Positions 46,421-56,587 are shown, counted from the stretch's first letter. The stretch: 64,000 bases of DNA from Oceanidesulfovibrio indonesiensis (GCF_007625075.1 NZ_QMIE01000010.1:1-64000), one strand, 5' to 3'. Notes: generated by a model not told the origin, from the sequence alone. Translations and numbers: made by a program.

Positions 46421-47488
46421 TCACGCTCCAGAACCGAACTCGTGCGCCGCGCGGAGTTGGCCGCAGGCCGCGCCGATGTCCTGCCCCTTGGATTTGCGCA
46501 GCATCACGGTCACGTCCTTGCCGCGAAGTATCTCCAGGAACTGCTCCACATCCTCGGGAGCCGGGGCGCGATACGCAAGCTCTGGCCCTTCGGCCGGCGG
46601 GTTGAAAGCGATGAGGTTCACTTTGGGCCTGGAACCGCGGAACGTGGAAAAAAGCCGCACGAGGTCGCGGGCATGCGCTGGCGAGTCGTTCACCCCGCCG
46701 AGCAGTATGTATTCGAAGGTGATGCGCTGGCGCGGCTTGAGCGGATACGCCATGAGCCGTTCCATAAGCTCCGGCAGCGGACACAGCGATTCCGCACGGG
46801 GCATGAGTTCATTGCGCAATTCGTGCGTGGGCGCGTGGAGGGACACGGCCAGAGACGCCAGGCCGGATGCGCCGAGGCGTTCGAGCTTCTCCGGCACGCC
46901 CACGGTCGAGACGGTGACACGCCGCGTGGAAAAGCCGAGGCCAAGTTCGTGCGTGATGGTTTCCAGACTGGCAAGGACATTGTGCAGGTTGTTCAGGGGC
47001 TCGCCCATGCCCATGAACACAAGGTTGCGCAGGGCGAGTTCGCTCTTGCGCTCCTCCAGAATGCGGCGGGCGAGCAGGACTTGCGAAAGAATCTCGCCGG
47101 GCGTCATCTGCCGGGTGAAGCCCATGGTGCCGGTGGCGCAGAAGGTGCAGCCCATGGCGCAGCCCACCTGCGTGGACAGGCACAGGGTGTAATGGTCCTT
47201 CTCCGGTATGAGCACCGTTTCCACGGATTCGCCGTCCGACAGGGAAAGGAGCAGCTTAACGGTGCCGTCGCTGCTCTCCTGCACGCGGACCACTGCTGGC
47301 AGGGCGAGGGGCTCCTCCTCGGCCAGCCGTGTGCGCAGGGATTTGGCCAGGTTGGTCATGTCCTGAGGGTCGGTGACACCCTTCTGCCACAACCACTGGT
47401 ACACCTGTCGCGCACGATACGCCGGCTCGCCCATGGCGGCGAACCGTTCCTCCAGCTCAGGCAGGGAGTAATCCAGCAACATGGCCAT
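46421..47488 (-). CDS. rlmN: 23S rRNA (adenine-2503-C2)-methyltransferase RlmN
   Basis: This 355-residue radical SAM methyltransferase has LCLSTQVGCAMGCTFCATG (CxxxCxxC), FMGMGEPLNN, STVGVP and LAVSLHAP. The C-terminal catalytic Cys lies in GAACGQLRA. It methylates A2503 of 23S rRNA and A37 of some tRNAs. It directly follows the nucleotidyltransferase-like gene. Confidence 0.96.
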   Translation of the reverse strand: MAMLLDYSLPELEERFAAMGEPAYRARQVYQWLWQKGVTDPQDMTNLAKSLRTRLAEEEPLALPAVVRVQESSDGTVKLLLSLSDGESVETVLIPEKDHYTLCLSTQVGCAMGCTFCATGTMGFTRQMTPGEILSQVLLARRILEERKSELALRNLVFMGMGEPLNNLHNVLASLETITHELGLGFSTRRVTVSTVGVPEKLERLGASGLASLAVSLHAPTHELRNELMPRAESLCPLPELMERLMAYPLKPRQRITFEYILLGGVNDSPAHARDLVRLFSTFRGSRPKVNLIAFNPPAEGPELAYRAPAPEDVEQFLEILRGKDVTVMLRKSKGQDIGAACGQLRAAHEFGSGA

Positions 47489-47496
47489 GTGACAGC

Positions 47497-48831
47497 CTAT
47501 TCCAGCCCCCCGGAACGTTGTTCGCGCAGCTTGTGGGTGCGCACGAACTCCACGGCCTCGGGCACGCTCGTCACGTCGCCGGCTATCTGCGCCTGGAGCA
47601 GGGCCTCGCGCAGACGTCCGACCATGGGGCCGGGCCTGAGCTCTGCGAATTCCATGATCTCGTTGCCGTTGAGCAGGGGCTCGAGCATTTCTTCGGGGAT
47701 GTCAGCTCGGTCGAGCAGTTTCATGTTGTGGTTGAACGCTGCGTAGTTGCCGCCGGACGCCTTGATGATGGCGCGTGCGATCTCGATGAGCCGCGGGTAC
47801 TCGTCCAGGGCGCGAAAACGACGGATACCCTTGTCGTTGAGCATGTATGTGAAGCGGTCGTGGTAGCGCACGAGGTGGCAGATAAGGTCCGTGTCCTGGG
47901 GATCCAGGCCAAGGCGGCGAAGAATCTTGCGGGTGATCTTGGAGCCCACGCGCGGATACTGGTGGAACATCCACTCGCCCTCGAACAGCTCGGCCGTGTA
48001 GAGCTTGCCCACAGCGTGGAACATGCACGCCATGGTGCCGTACCAGTCGTACGGCAGCTCTTCCGGGTAGCGGCGCATGGTCTCCAGGGTGAGCTCGAAC
48101 ACGTTGCGCAGTCCGCCGTCCGTATCGTTCAGGGCAAGCTTCTTGAGAGCGGCCACCTCCGGCACGAGGGAATGCAGGATCATGCTCGCATCGAGAAGTT
48201 GGACGAACTGGTGCAGGTTTTCCGCTTCCACCTGGCGCCACTCGTCCATTATTTCGTGGATGGGCGTGTAGTCCAGTATGCGTCGGCGGTTGCGGATGAT
48301 GGAAATCCAGGAATTGGCATCGATGCGCAGCTGGTAGTTGGCGGCGAAACGCATGGCGCGGATTCCCAGCAGATAGTTGCGCCGCAAGGTCTCGTCCGGG
48401 ATGCCCTTGATGGATATCTCGCCGCTTTGCAGATCCTCGAAGCCTTCATATTTGTCGGCCGCCCGGGGCAGGTAAGGGCATGCCAGACTCACGGCGTCTT
48501 CGCCGGCGCGTTCCAGCATGCCGCGGGTCACACGGGCAACGGTGATCTCGGGGTGCGAACCTTCCACGAAATCGGCAGGGTAGAAGCGGAAGCGGATGCC
48601 TTCCTGATCCACGACGCCGACGGCGTGGTCATCCTCCTTGGACGGCAATGTCTGCGGGAAAACCTTGGCGAGCTCTTCGAACGTCATGTCCGAGGCGAGC
48701 GCAATCTCCACGTCACCGCTGCCGGACTCGATATGACGTTGTTGCATACGCGCATTGATGATGTACGCTTCATACCCGTTACGTGCTATGGTGTTGCACA
48801 GGCCCATGGCCGATTTGAAAGGATCGGGCAT
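47497..48831 (-). CDS. poly(A) polymerase/CCA-transferase family protein with degraded active sites
   Basis: This 444-residue protein has the PcnB/CCA-adding layout: nucleotidyltransferase head (about 10-130), a neck (RNYLLGIRAMRFAANYQLRIDANS, about 175) and an HD-like region (about 280-345). The GSxxRD loop is absent (YIINARMQQRHIE), the DxD reads DVE (40-42), and the HD position reads MACMFHAVGK with the Asp replaced. Catalysis of the usual type is doubtful. ATG 48831 has aaggag 8 bases upstream; the upstream extension has no such site. Confidence 0.7.
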   Translation of the reverse strand: MPDPFKSAMGLCNTIARNGYEAYIINARMQQRHIESGSGDVEIALASDMTFEELAKVFPQTLPSKEDDHAVGVVDQEGIRFRFYPADFVEGSHPEITVARVTRGMLERAGEDAVSLACPYLPRAADKYEGFEDLQSGEISIKGIPDETLRRNYLLGIRAMRFAANYQLRIDANSWISIIRNRRRILDYTPIHEIMDEWRQVEAENLHQFVQLLDASMILHSLVPEVAALKKLALNDTDGGLRNVFELTLETMRRYPEELPYDWYGTMACMFHAVGKLYTAELFEGEWMFHQYPRVGSKITRKILRRLGLDPQDTDLICHLVRYHDRFTYMLNDKGIRRFRALDEYPRLIEIARAIIKASGGNYAAFNHNMKLLDRADIPEEMLEPLLNGNEIMEFAELRPGPMVGRLREALLQAQIAGDVTSVPEAVEFVRTHKLREQRSGGLE

Positions 48832-49060
48832 CCCCGTCACTCCTTGATTCGTAATATGAATTGAAAAAGCTATTGTAATTGATGGCTTCTTCCTGATCCG
48901 CCCAGTCTCGGGATTCACCCTGCCGGCGATCGGTGAATCCTCTCGCCAGGTTCTTCTTTGCTGAAAAATCGTCACGCTCCCAACAAGGGTCGGTGATCCA
49001 TTGGCCGCCGATTGCCGTAAGAAGCATTCTGTAGAACTCAGGCAGCTCTGGTCAAGCGCG

Positions 49061-50347
49061 CTATACGATCTTCCTGCCCCCGATGTAGTGCGAAACGACA
49101 CGGCCCTCAAGCGCCGTGCCGTGCAGCGGCGTGTTCGCGCTCTTGGAGTGCATGGTTTCTCCGTTCACGACCCACTCCATGCCGGGATCAAACAGCACGA
49201 AATCGGCCGGCGCGCCTGGCGTGAAGTCGTTGGCCGCAAGCCCGAAGATGGAGGCCGGCTTGTAGCACCACGCGCGCAGAAACTCGTCCTGGGTCAGCTT
49301 CTTTTGCACCACGAGGCCCCACGTCACGCTGAGGGCGGTGTCCAGACCGGATATGCCGAAGGGCGCGTCCTCAAAGGCCACTTCCTTCTCGTGCGCGGCG
49401 TGCGGCGCATGGTCCGTGGCCAGTATGTCGATGACGCCGTCGCGCAGGGCCTGGAGCAACGCAGAGGAATCCTCCGGCGTGCGCAGCGGCGGGTTCACCT
49501 TGGCGCGCGTGTTATACCCGTCCACCCTGCTCTCGTCGAACACGAGATAGTGCGGGCAGGTCTCGGCGGTGACGGGCGCTCCCATCTGCTTGGCCCAGGC
49601 GATGAGCTCCACAGACTGGCGGGTGGAAACGTGCGCGATATGCACGGGAATGTTCAGATACCGGGCCAGCTCGATGTCTCGGGCGATCTGGATGGTTTCC
49701 GCGGCCCAGGGCTGGCCCTTGAGGCCGAGTATGCCGGAAAGGGCCGATTCGTTCATGGAGCCGCCCTTGGCGAGGGTCGGGTCCTCGCAGTGGTCGATGA
49801 CCATCATGCCCAGATCGCTGGCGTATTCCAGAGCACGGCGGAACAGCTCCGTGGAGGTCACGGGCAGGCCGTCGTTGGAAAAGGCCACGCACCCGGCGCG
49901 GGCCAGCTCCTCCATGGGAGCCAGCTCCTTGCCGGCAAGCCCCTTGGTGAGCGCGCCCACCGGAGCCAGCCGCGGGCCCTTGGGCCAGCTGCGTTTGGCC
50001 TGCTCCAGCATAAGCTCGGTTACCGAGGCGTTATCGTTCACCGGGTCTGTGTTGGCCATGCAGAGCACCACGCCGAACCCACCGTGGGCCGCAGCGGAAA
50101 GGCCGCTGGCGATGTCTTCCTTCCATTCCTGGCCAGGCTCGCGCATGTGGGTGTGCGCGTCGATGAGGCTGGGCAGCAGGATCAGGCCTTTGGCGTCGAT
50201 GACGCGGGCGTTTTCGGAAGGCACGCCGCCCTTGTCGTACGGTTTGAGCTCAAGCACCTTGCCGCGCCGGATAAGGAGGTCCACCTCCCGCTCGAGCCAG
50301 CGTGCGCCGCGTATTATGAGATCGGGCATCGGTCGCTCCGTGGTCAT
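49061..50347 (-). CDS. pyrC: dihydroorotase PyrC (type I)
   Basis: This 428-residue enzyme has the zinc motif [16 protein letters not shown], metal histidines in VIDHCED and [11 protein letters not shown], and the Asp in [10 protein letters not shown]. All catalytic residues look intact. It makes dihydroorotate in pyrimidine synthesis. It overlaps pyrB by 4 bases. Confidence 0.95.
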   Translation of the reverse strand: MTTERPMPDLIIRGARWLEREVDLLIRRGKVLELKPYDKGGVPSENARVIDAKGLILLPSLIDAHTHMREPGQEWKEDIASGLSAAAHGGFGVVLCMANTDPVNDNASVTELMLEQAKRSWPKGPRLAPVGALTKGLAGKELAPMEELARAGCVAFSNDGLPVTSTELFRRALEYASDLGMMVIDHCEDPTLAKGGSMNESALSGILGLKGQPWAAETIQIARDIELARYLNIPVHIAHVSTRQSVELIAWAKQMGAPVTAETCPHYLVFDESRVDGYNTRAKVNPPLRTPEDSSALLQALRDGVIDILATDHAPHAAHEKEVAFEDAPFGISGLDTALSVTWGLVVQKKLTQDEFLRAWCYKPASIFGLAANDFTPGAPADFVLFDPGMEWVVNGETMHSKSANTPLHGTALEGRVVSHYIGGRKIV

Positions 50348-51303
50348 TGCTTGTCGCCGGAACGTTCCGGACGCATGAGGTGGAGGTAGAGGATAGCCAT
50401 GCGCACAGCCACGCCGGAAGCCACCTGGTTGAGTATCAGGCTGCCGTCGGCGTCAGCCAGCACGGAGGATATCTCCACGCCGCGGTTCATGGGGCCTGGG
50501 TGCAGCACCTTCGCGTTCTTCTTGGCCCTGGTCATGGCGTCAGGCGTCAGGCAGAAGCGACGGGAATACTCGCGCAGATCGGGCAGCAGACCGGCGGCCT
50601 GACGTTCCAGCTGCAGGCGCAGGCACATCACCGCATCCGCGCCGGCAACGGACTCGTGCAGGTCCGAGAACACCTCCACCGGCCACGTCTGCACCCCAAC
50701 GGGCAACAATGTGCGCGGGGCGCAGAGCCGCACGTTGACGCCGAGCTTGGTGAGCAGGTTCACGTTGGAACGGGCCACACGGCTGTGCGCGATGTCGCCG
50801 AGGATGGTCAGGGTCTTGCCCCGGAACTCGCCCCATTGCTCGCGCAGGGTGAAGGCGTCGAGCAGCGCCTGTGTCGGGTGGGCATGCCAGCCGTCTCCGG
50901 CGTTCACGATGGAGCAGTCCAGGCGTTCTGCCAGGAACTGCGCCGCGCCGCTCGATGAATGACGGATTACGATGGCGTCCGGATTCATGGCCTGGAGGGT
51001 GAGCGCCGTGTCCTTGAGGCTTTCGCCTTTGACCAATGACGAGGAACTGCCGCCCAGGGAAAAGGTGTCGGCGGAGAGGCGCTTGCCGGCCATGTCAAAG
51101 GAGGTCTTGGTCCGTGTGGAGGGTTCGGCGAAGAAGAGAACCACGCTCTTGCCCTTGAGGGTCGGAACCTTCTTGACCGGCCGGGTGTTGATCTCCTGAA
51201 AGTATGACGCGGTATCGAACAGGTGCAACGTCTCGGCAACGGAGAGCTGGGAGACGTCGAGGAGGTCCTTGTGCGGCCAGGACGCAGTGCTGGTTTCGTT
51301 CAT
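50344..51303 (-). CDS. pyrB: aspartate carbamoyltransferase catalytic subunit PyrB
   Basis: This 319-residue enzyme has [29 protein letters not shown] and [14 protein letters not shown]. The carbamoyl-phosphate loop STRTR reads STRTK, a conservative change. No pyrI is visible. ATG 51303 is preferred over upstream frames. It is coupled to pyrC (ATGA). Confidence 0.95.
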   Translation of the reverse strand: MNETSTASWPHKDLLDVSQLSVAETLHLFDTASYFQEINTRPVKKVPTLKGKSVVLFFAEPSTRTKTSFDMAGKRLSADTFSLGGSSSSLVKGESLKDTALTLQAMNPDAIVIRHSSSGAAQFLAERLDCSIVNAGDGWHAHPTQALLDAFTLREQWGEFRGKTLTILGDIAHSRVARSNVNLLTKLGVNVRLCAPRTLLPVGVQTWPVEVFSDLHESVAGADAVMCLRLQLERQAAGLLPDLREYSRRFCLTPDAMTRAKKNAKVLHPGPMNRGVEISSVLADADGSLILNQVASGVAVRMAILYLHLMRPERSGDKQ

Positions 51304-51510
51304 GGTCGAATGCTCTGGCGGCGAGTTTCCGTTCGGTTGGGAGACGTGCGCCGTTGCTGTGGAATATCCGGAGCGCGGGCCCCGGCGCAAATTCGCGGAA
51401 CACTACACCGAGATGCGACAATTTCCAAGGGGAACGTCTGGGGCCGGTCCGGAAAAAACGCAGAGGTCAGGCGGTGTGAGCACGTAGACAAAACAGCCGG
51501 GGGCGGCGGA

Positions 51511-52320
51511 TCAATACAGCACGCAGACCGCAAAGAACACTGCGGTTTCCGAACACACGATGGACGCGCCAAGGAGATCGCCGTTGACGCCTCCATTGCG
51601 CCGGCCCAAACGGACGAGGCCGCCGACCACGACTGTGCTCAATACGAGGACGAACACGCACGCTTCCCAGCGCATGAGCAGGAAGCCCGCGACAGTCGCC
51701 TGGAGTAGGCAGGACAGCGCCACGAACGGCGTGGCCCCGGCAAGAAAGCTCTGCCCCAGGCCAGGACGGCTCAGGGAGCGCCCTGCCCAGGCCAGACAGA
51801 CCAGCGCCACACGGCCGGCAATGGGCGCGAACACGAGCGCGCCCCAGGCGCCGAGTTGCAACGACTCCCGCACGACCAGCAGTTGCCCGCCGGCAAAGAA
51901 CACGAGGCCGAGCACGCCGAACGCGCCGCAGCGGCTGTCCTTCATGATCTGCCAGAACTTCTCGCCCTGTGCGCCGCTGCCCCAGGCGTCGGCCACGTCG
52001 GAAAGGCCGTCCCAGTGCAATCCGCGCGTGAGCCACGCCGACAGCCCCACATACAGCAGGGCGCCGGCCGTAGCGCGGGAGGAGTCGACCGCACCGTCGA
52101 CGAAACCGCCCAGCGCGAACACGGCAAACGTTGCGAGCAGGCCGAGCACCAGTCCCACGATCGGAAACCACACGAGCGTCCCGGCAAACGCCTCGGGCGA
52201 CACGATGCGCGCCGGCCCGATGCGCGTCATAAAGCCAAGGGCTACCGAAAACCCTTGCAAATATAGACGAAAACCTCGCACGGCTTCGGTACTGGAGGAA
52301 TGATCCCCGCGAGAGCTCAT
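51511..52320 (-). CDS. cobS: adenosylcobinamide-GDP ribazoletransferase CobS
   Basis: This 269-residue membrane enzyme of cobalamin synthesis has FMTRIGPARIVSPEAFAGTLVWFPIVG, LTRGLHWDGLSDVADAWGSGAQGEKFWQIMKDSRCG and many hydrophobic helices. ATG 52320 overlaps the upstream stop by 4 bases. The long upstream extension is a shadow of the next gene. Confidence 0.93.
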   Translation of the reverse strand: MSSRGDHSSSTEAVRGFRLYLQGFSVALGFMTRIGPARIVSPEAFAGTLVWFPIVGLVLGLLATFAVFALGGFVDGAVDSSRATAGALLYVGLSAWLTRGLHWDGLSDVADAWGSGAQGEKFWQIMKDSRCGAFGVLGLVFFAGGQLLVVRESLQLGAWGALVFAPIAGRVALVCLAWAGRSLSRPGLGQSFLAGATPFVALSCLLQATVAGFLLMRWEACVFVLVLSTVVVGGLVRLGRRNGGVNGDLLGASIVCSETAVFFAVCVLY

Positions 52321-53171
52321 GATGCGGGGAAGGCGCTTGTGGGCGATAGCAGGACCTGGTCCCCGGGATGCAGGCCCAGCGCCTGCGCCGCGCTCGCGCC
52401 ATTGAACGCGATTTCCATATAGCCCTGGCTGCCGGCGAGAATGCCCGCCTGGCCTGCGGACAGCTCGGCGTATGTCGTGACCAGGTCGAGCGTCTGCCGG
52501 CCGATTTGCGTGTACGAGGACGCGCGAACCGCCGGCCCTGGTTCCGGGTCGTGCAACCGTATGCCATTCCAGCCGCGCAATGTCTCGGACCATGGCGTAT
52601 CCGGCAAGGACAGCACCGCATTGCCGAAGCGGTCCACGTGCAGCACGCGGCATGTAATCGTGTCGCCCTTCTCGCTGACGCACGCCGGCTCCAGAATGAC
52701 AAGCTCGCTTGTATCGATACGCGTGCCGATGGATTCCGGCGACGACCCCCGGGCGAGCCTGGCCGCCAGCGGCGCGAAAATATCCCGGCCGTGGAACGTG
52801 GCGCTCGAGTCCGGACGACGCTTCGCGAAGCTCGTCAGATCGTGGGTGCGGGCGTTGGCGTCCCGCTCCAGTACGAGGGACAGCAGGCCGTTGTCAGGCG
52901 CAAGGCAGATGCGGCCCTGACTCGCGGCGCAGACAAGCCGTCTGTCCGTGCCCACGCCCGGGTCCACCACGCAGCAGAACACTGTCCCTACAGGAAAATG
53001 GGGCAACGTGGATGCGAGCAGGAACCCGGCCTGAGCCACATTCTGCGGCTCCACGTTGTGCGAGAGGTCCACCACCGGATTGTCCGGGGCTTCGCCGAGG
53101 AGCACCCCTTTCATCTGCGCCACATACGCGTCGGACGTCCCGAAATCCGTGAGAAGCACGATAGCATTCAT
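52317..53171 (-). CDS. S-adenosylmethionine hydrolase (adenosine-forming, DUF62)
   Basis: This 284-residue protein has ITLLTDFG-type start (IVLLTDFGTSDAYVAQMKGV), VVDLSHNVEPQNV, CVVDPGVGTDRR, LAPDNGLLS and TFHGRDIFAPLAARL, the SAM hydroxide adenosyltransferase family. It splits SAM into adenosine and methionine. It is coupled to cobS, which is typical neither of nor against a cobalamin role. Confidence 0.9.
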   Translation of the reverse strand: MNAIVLLTDFGTSDAYVAQMKGVLLGEAPDNPVVDLSHNVEPQNVAQAGFLLASTLPHFPVGTVFCCVVDPGVGTDRRLVCAASQGRICLAPDNGLLSLVLERDANARTHDLTSFAKRRPDSSATFHGRDIFAPLAARLARGSSPESIGTRIDTSELVILEPACVSEKGDTITCRVLHVDRFGNAVLSLPDTPWSETLRGWNGIRLHDPEPGPAVRASSYTQIGRQTLDLVTTYAELSAGQAGILAGSQGYMEIAFNGASAAQALGLHPGDQVLLSPTSAFPAS

Positions 53172-53423
53172 CCCTGAATCATACGCCCAGCAAGACGTAT
53201 TCGGCAAGTCCGCGTCACGATTTCCCGGGTTACTGATTTCCACACAGGCGGCATTGCACCGCCGTGCGTCTCAATGTACCTCGGTCTTTCAGCTGGCGCC
53301 GGCCCTCTCATCCCACGCCTTCCAGGCCGGTCTTGTGCAACCACCACTGAATCGTGTTAGTGATATACGAGGCAGACGTCTCCATCTGCCGTCATCCATC
53401 AACAGACACAAGGATGTATCGTC

Positions 53424-54371
53424 ATGGCACACGAACACGAAATCGCGACATACACCCCGGACTCCCTCAAGGCGTTCCTGCGCACGCACAAGGAAGGCAG
53501 CTACGAGCTCGTGGACGTGCGCCAGCCCGCGGAGTACGCCCAGGGCCACATTCCCGGGGCGCGGTTCATCCCGCTGCCTGAGCTGGAGGCTACCCTCGGC
53601 GGTCCCCGTTCACCCTTGAAGGACGAGGTGCCGACAATTTTCTATTGCGCGCGGGGGCACCGTTCCCTGGTTGCTGCAAAAATAGCCCGAGACGCCGGCC
53701 TGCTAGAGGCCGGCCATCTGGACGGCGGCATTGCCGCATGGTCCGGCATCTCCGTGCCGCAGGCTCCGCGCCTTTCCGTCTTCATGGAAGACAAAAACCT
53801 CACCGCCATGCTTGTCCGGGCCTTGGATCTGGAGAAGGCCGCCTATACGCTCTACAACGACGTCCGCGAAAAGGCATCCAGACTGGGCCGCGATTCCATG
53901 TGTAAACTCATGGACCGCATCGTGGACATGGAACTGGCCCACGCCAGGCAGGTGTTCCGGCAGCTCGCAAAACGCATCCCTGAGCCGCCGCCTTTTGAGA
54001 CGCTGTTTGAAGCTGCCGGGGGCGATGTTCTGGAAGGCGGCTTCACTCCGGAGGACCTCGGTCCCTGGGTGGATTCCGTGCTGGACGAGGACGCCACCTG
54101 CATGGAGACCGCCGAGCTGGGGCTGGAGATCGAGTACGCGGCATACGATCTGTACAAGTCCGCGGCCATCGCCATTCGCGAGCACGCCGCCGGCGGACCG
54201 CATCTGCCTGAGGGCGAGCGCGAGGAAGCCGCATCCATCTTCCTGACCATTGCCGAACAGGAGAAGCAGCACGGCCGTATGCTCATGGACGCCTTCGACG
54301 ATCTCCTGGCCCAGGGAAGCATCGCTCCTGTCCCGCCGCAGGGACCGGCAAATGGACCGGCCGCGTCGTGA
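53424..54371 (+). CDS. rhodanese domain fused to ferritin-like domain
   Basis: This 315-residue protein has an N-terminal rhodanese (about 8-110; LVDVRQPAEYAQGHIPGARFIPL, active Cys75 in FYCARGHRS). A C-terminal rubrerythrin-like four-helix region follows (about 125-300; LDLEKAAYTLYNDVRE, MDRIVDMELAHARQVF, ELGLEIEYAAYDLYKSA, AEQEKQHGRMLMDAF) with ExxH pairs for a di-iron site. It may handle sulfane sulphur under oxidative stress. aaggatg precedes the ATG. Confidence 0.85.
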   Translation: MAHEHEIATYTPDSLKAFLRTHKEGSYELVDVRQPAEYAQGHIPGARFIPLPELEATLGGPRSPLKDEVPTIFYCARGHRSLVAAKIARDAGLLEAGHLDGGIAAWSGISVPQAPRLSVFMEDKNLTAMLVRALDLEKAAYTLYNDVREKASRLGRDSMCKLMDRIVDMELAHARQVFRQLAKRIPEPPPFETLFEAAGGDVLEGGFTPEDLGPWVDSVLDEDATCMETAELGLEIEYAAYDLYKSAAIAIREHAAGGPHLPEGEREEAASIFLTIAEQEKQHGRMLMDAFDDLLAQGSIAPVPPQGPANGPAAS

Positions 54372-55309
54372 GCCTGGGAGCGTTCTCAACGCCTGTACCC
54401 GTAGCCATGGCGCGGGCGGCCGGGTATGCGGAAGAGGACCTGCGGGAACATGCCGCCGGCCTTTTGCAGGCTGTGGGCGGGATACCCCGGCCGGGTTCGC
54501 GGGTACTGGTCAAGCCGAACCTTCTCTCGGCGGACAATGAAGGCCTGGTCTGCACCCATCCGCTGGTGGTTCGCGCCGTATGTCTCGTCCTTCTCGACGC
54601 TGGCTGCGGCGTCACCGTGGCGGACTCTCCGGGATTCGGCACGGCCTCACGGGTTGCGCGCAAGATTGGCCTGGAAACGGCGCTGGCCGATCTGGACCTG
54701 ACCGTTACGACCCTCGCCCGGCCCACGCCCGTGACCACCTCTTTCGGCGCGCGGGTGGGGGTCTCGCGCGACGCATTGGAGCAGGACTGCATCCTCAACC
54801 TGCCGCGGCTCAAGGCGCACAAACAGATGCGCATATCCGGCTCGGTGAAGAACCTTTTCGGCACTGTGGTGGGCATGCGCAAGCCGCTCCTGCATCACCT
54901 GCACGGCGATAAGGGCGTGCGCTTCGAAAGCGTGCTCCTGGAGGTTGCCGACCATTTGCCGCCCACGACCAGCCTTCTGGACGGCATCGTGTCCATGCAC
55001 GTCACCGGCCCCATCTGCGGCGAGCCGTGCGCCACCGAATTTCTGGCCGCAAGCGTTTCACCCGTCGCGCTGGATACGGCTGTGTATTCCATGCTTGGCT
55101 TAGCGGCCGGCGATGTCCCGCTGTGGAACGAGGCCCTCCGCCGACATCTTCCGGGGTCAGACGCTGCTGATTTGACGTATCCTCTTGCCTCCCCGAATGA
55201 ATTTGACCTCTCCATGTTTCAAGCGCCGGCCGATCTCAAACCCCAGACGTTCAACCCGCTACGCCTTGCACATGGTGCTTGCCGACGCGTTCTTGCGCGG
55301 ATAGGGTGA
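54368..55309 (+). CDS. DUF362 domain protein
   Basis: This 313-residue protein has VLVKPNLLSADNEGLVCTHPLVVRAV, VTVADSPGFGT, LNLPRLKAHKQMRISGSVKNLFG and LLDGIVSMHVTGP, the DUF362 signature. It has no ferredoxin cysteines of the kind fused to some relatives. Its GTG start overlaps the preceding stop (GTGA). The function of the family is poorly defined. Confidence 0.88.
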   Translation: MSLGAFSTPVPVAMARAAGYAEEDLREHAAGLLQAVGGIPRPGSRVLVKPNLLSADNEGLVCTHPLVVRAVCLVLLDAGCGVTVADSPGFGTASRVARKIGLETALADLDLTVTTLARPTPVTTSFGARVGVSRDALEQDCILNLPRLKAHKQMRISGSVKNLFGTVVGMRKPLLHHLHGDKGVRFESVLLEVADHLPPTTSLLDGIVSMHVTGPICGEPCATEFLAASVSPVALDTAVYSMLGLAAGDVPLWNEALRRHLPGSDAADLTYPLASPNEFDLSMFQAPADLKPQTFNPLRLAHGACRRVLARIG

Positions 55310-55315
55310 GTTCCC

Positions 55316-56416
55316 ATGTCCGATCTCTCACCCCTGCAGAAGACTTTGTTGGACTGGTTCGAAAAGAACCGCCGCGACCTCCCCTGGCGCAAGCGCTACG
55401 ATCCATACGAGGTCTGGATTTCCGAGGTCATCCTCCAGCAGACCCAGATGGACCGCGGCGTTGCCTACATCGAGCGGTTCCTGGAGCGGTTCCCCACCAT
55501 GGAGGCTTTGGCCGAAGCCGATGAAGAGGAAGTTCTCAAGCTTTGGGAAGGGCTTGGCTACTACGCCCGCGCCCGCAACCTGCGCAAGGCCGCGCAACAT
55601 ATGGTTGCGGAACACGGGGGCACGTTTCCGGAGAACGCCGAAGCCGCTCGCGCCCTGCCCGGAGTGGGCCGCTACACGGCCGGCGCCGTGCTCTCCCAGG
55701 CGTACAATCAGGAAGAACCCATCGTGGACGCCAATGTTGAGCGCGTGCTCTCACGCCTGTTCGACGTGGACTCGCCCATCAAATCCAGCCAGGCGCAGTC
55801 GTTTCTCTGGGAGACGGCTCGCTCGCTTATCCCAAAAGGTTTGGCACGAGACTTCAACCAGGCGATCATGGAATTCGGCAACCTGGTCTGCGGCAAGAAG
55901 CCCTCGTGCATGTTCTGCCCGCTCACTGAGGAGTGCGAGGCGTACTACCTGGGCATTGTGGACCATCGCCCCGTGCCCGCGGAGCGCAAGCCGACCGTTC
56001 CCGTGGAGGTGGCCAGCGGCGTGCTCGTACACGACGGCTACATCTTTATCCAGAAGCGGCCTGAAGACGGCGTGTGGCCCGGATTGTGGGAATTTCCTGG
56101 CGGCAACGTGGAGAAAGGCGAGACTCCGGCCGAGGCCGTGGTGCGGGAGTTTCAGGAAGAGCTCGAATGGGATGTGGCGCCTGCGGAGAAGATCGCGGTG
56201 ATCCGCCACGGCTACACGACCTTCAAGGTAACGCTCACGGCGTTTCTGCTGCGCTTTACCGGTGAGTACGTAGGCTGGCCCGAGCCTGTGCTGCACGACG
56301 CCACCGAAGGCGTGTGGGTGAGTTTTGCCGAGCTGGACAAGTACACCTTCCCGGCCGGCCACAGGAAACTCATCGACATGATGTCCCGGGACATGCGTTA
56401 CGCATGGCTGGTCTGA
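55316..56416 (+). CDS. mutY: A/G-specific adenine glycosylase MutY
   Basis: This 366-residue repair enzyme has the HhH and catalytic region (WISEVILQQTQMDRGVAYIERF, LPGVGRYTAGAV, and the catalytic Asp in EEPIVDANVERV). The 4Fe-4S loop is CGKKPSCMFCPLTEEC, and a C-terminal NUDIX-like 8-oxoG recognition domain (about 220-355) has FPGGNVEKGETPAEAVVREF. It removes A opposite 8-oxoG. Confidence 0.96.
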   Translation: MSDLSPLQKTLLDWFEKNRRDLPWRKRYDPYEVWISEVILQQTQMDRGVAYIERFLERFPTMEALAEADEEEVLKLWEGLGYYARARNLRKAAQHMVAEHGGTFPENAEAARALPGVGRYTAGAVLSQAYNQEEPIVDANVERVLSRLFDVDSPIKSSQAQSFLWETARSLIPKGLARDFNQAIMEFGNLVCGKKPSCMFCPLTEECEAYYLGIVDHRPVPAERKPTVPVEVASGVLVHDGYIFIQKRPEDGVWPGLWEFPGGNVEKGETPAEAVVREFQEELEWDVAPAEKIAVIRHGYTTFKVTLTAFLLRFTGEYVGWPEPVLHDATEGVWVSFAELDKYTFPAGHRKLIDMMSRDMRYAWLV

Positions 56417-56435
56417 GCACCGTCAAATCTCACCG

Positions 56436-56574
56436 GAAGCTGTCTCAAGAAGTCCTTTCGCCTGTGGCTGCGAGTTTTGCCCGGACGAAGGTCGCATATT
56501 GTTTGGAATATACTCCCTCCGTCCAAAGTTAGCCTCTTGCCTCAAAGCAAAATTGCTTTCGTTGAGACAGCTTC
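56436..56574. repeat. 139-bp intergenic element with 13-bp inverted ends
   Basis: gaagctgtctcaa (56436-56448) and ttgagacagcttc (56562-56574) are perfect inverted repeats bounding an otherwise non-coding 139 bp just after mutY. An internal caaagcaaaattgctttcg hairpin is present near the right end. It resembles a MITE-like or structured dispersed element. Confidence 0.6.
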
Positions 56575-56587
56575 TTTTCTTTCTGCG

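Noticed and set aside
50344-51303. Inactive PyrB because of STRTK instead of STRTR
   Set aside because: The change is conservative, all other motifs are intact and PyrC is coupled and intact.
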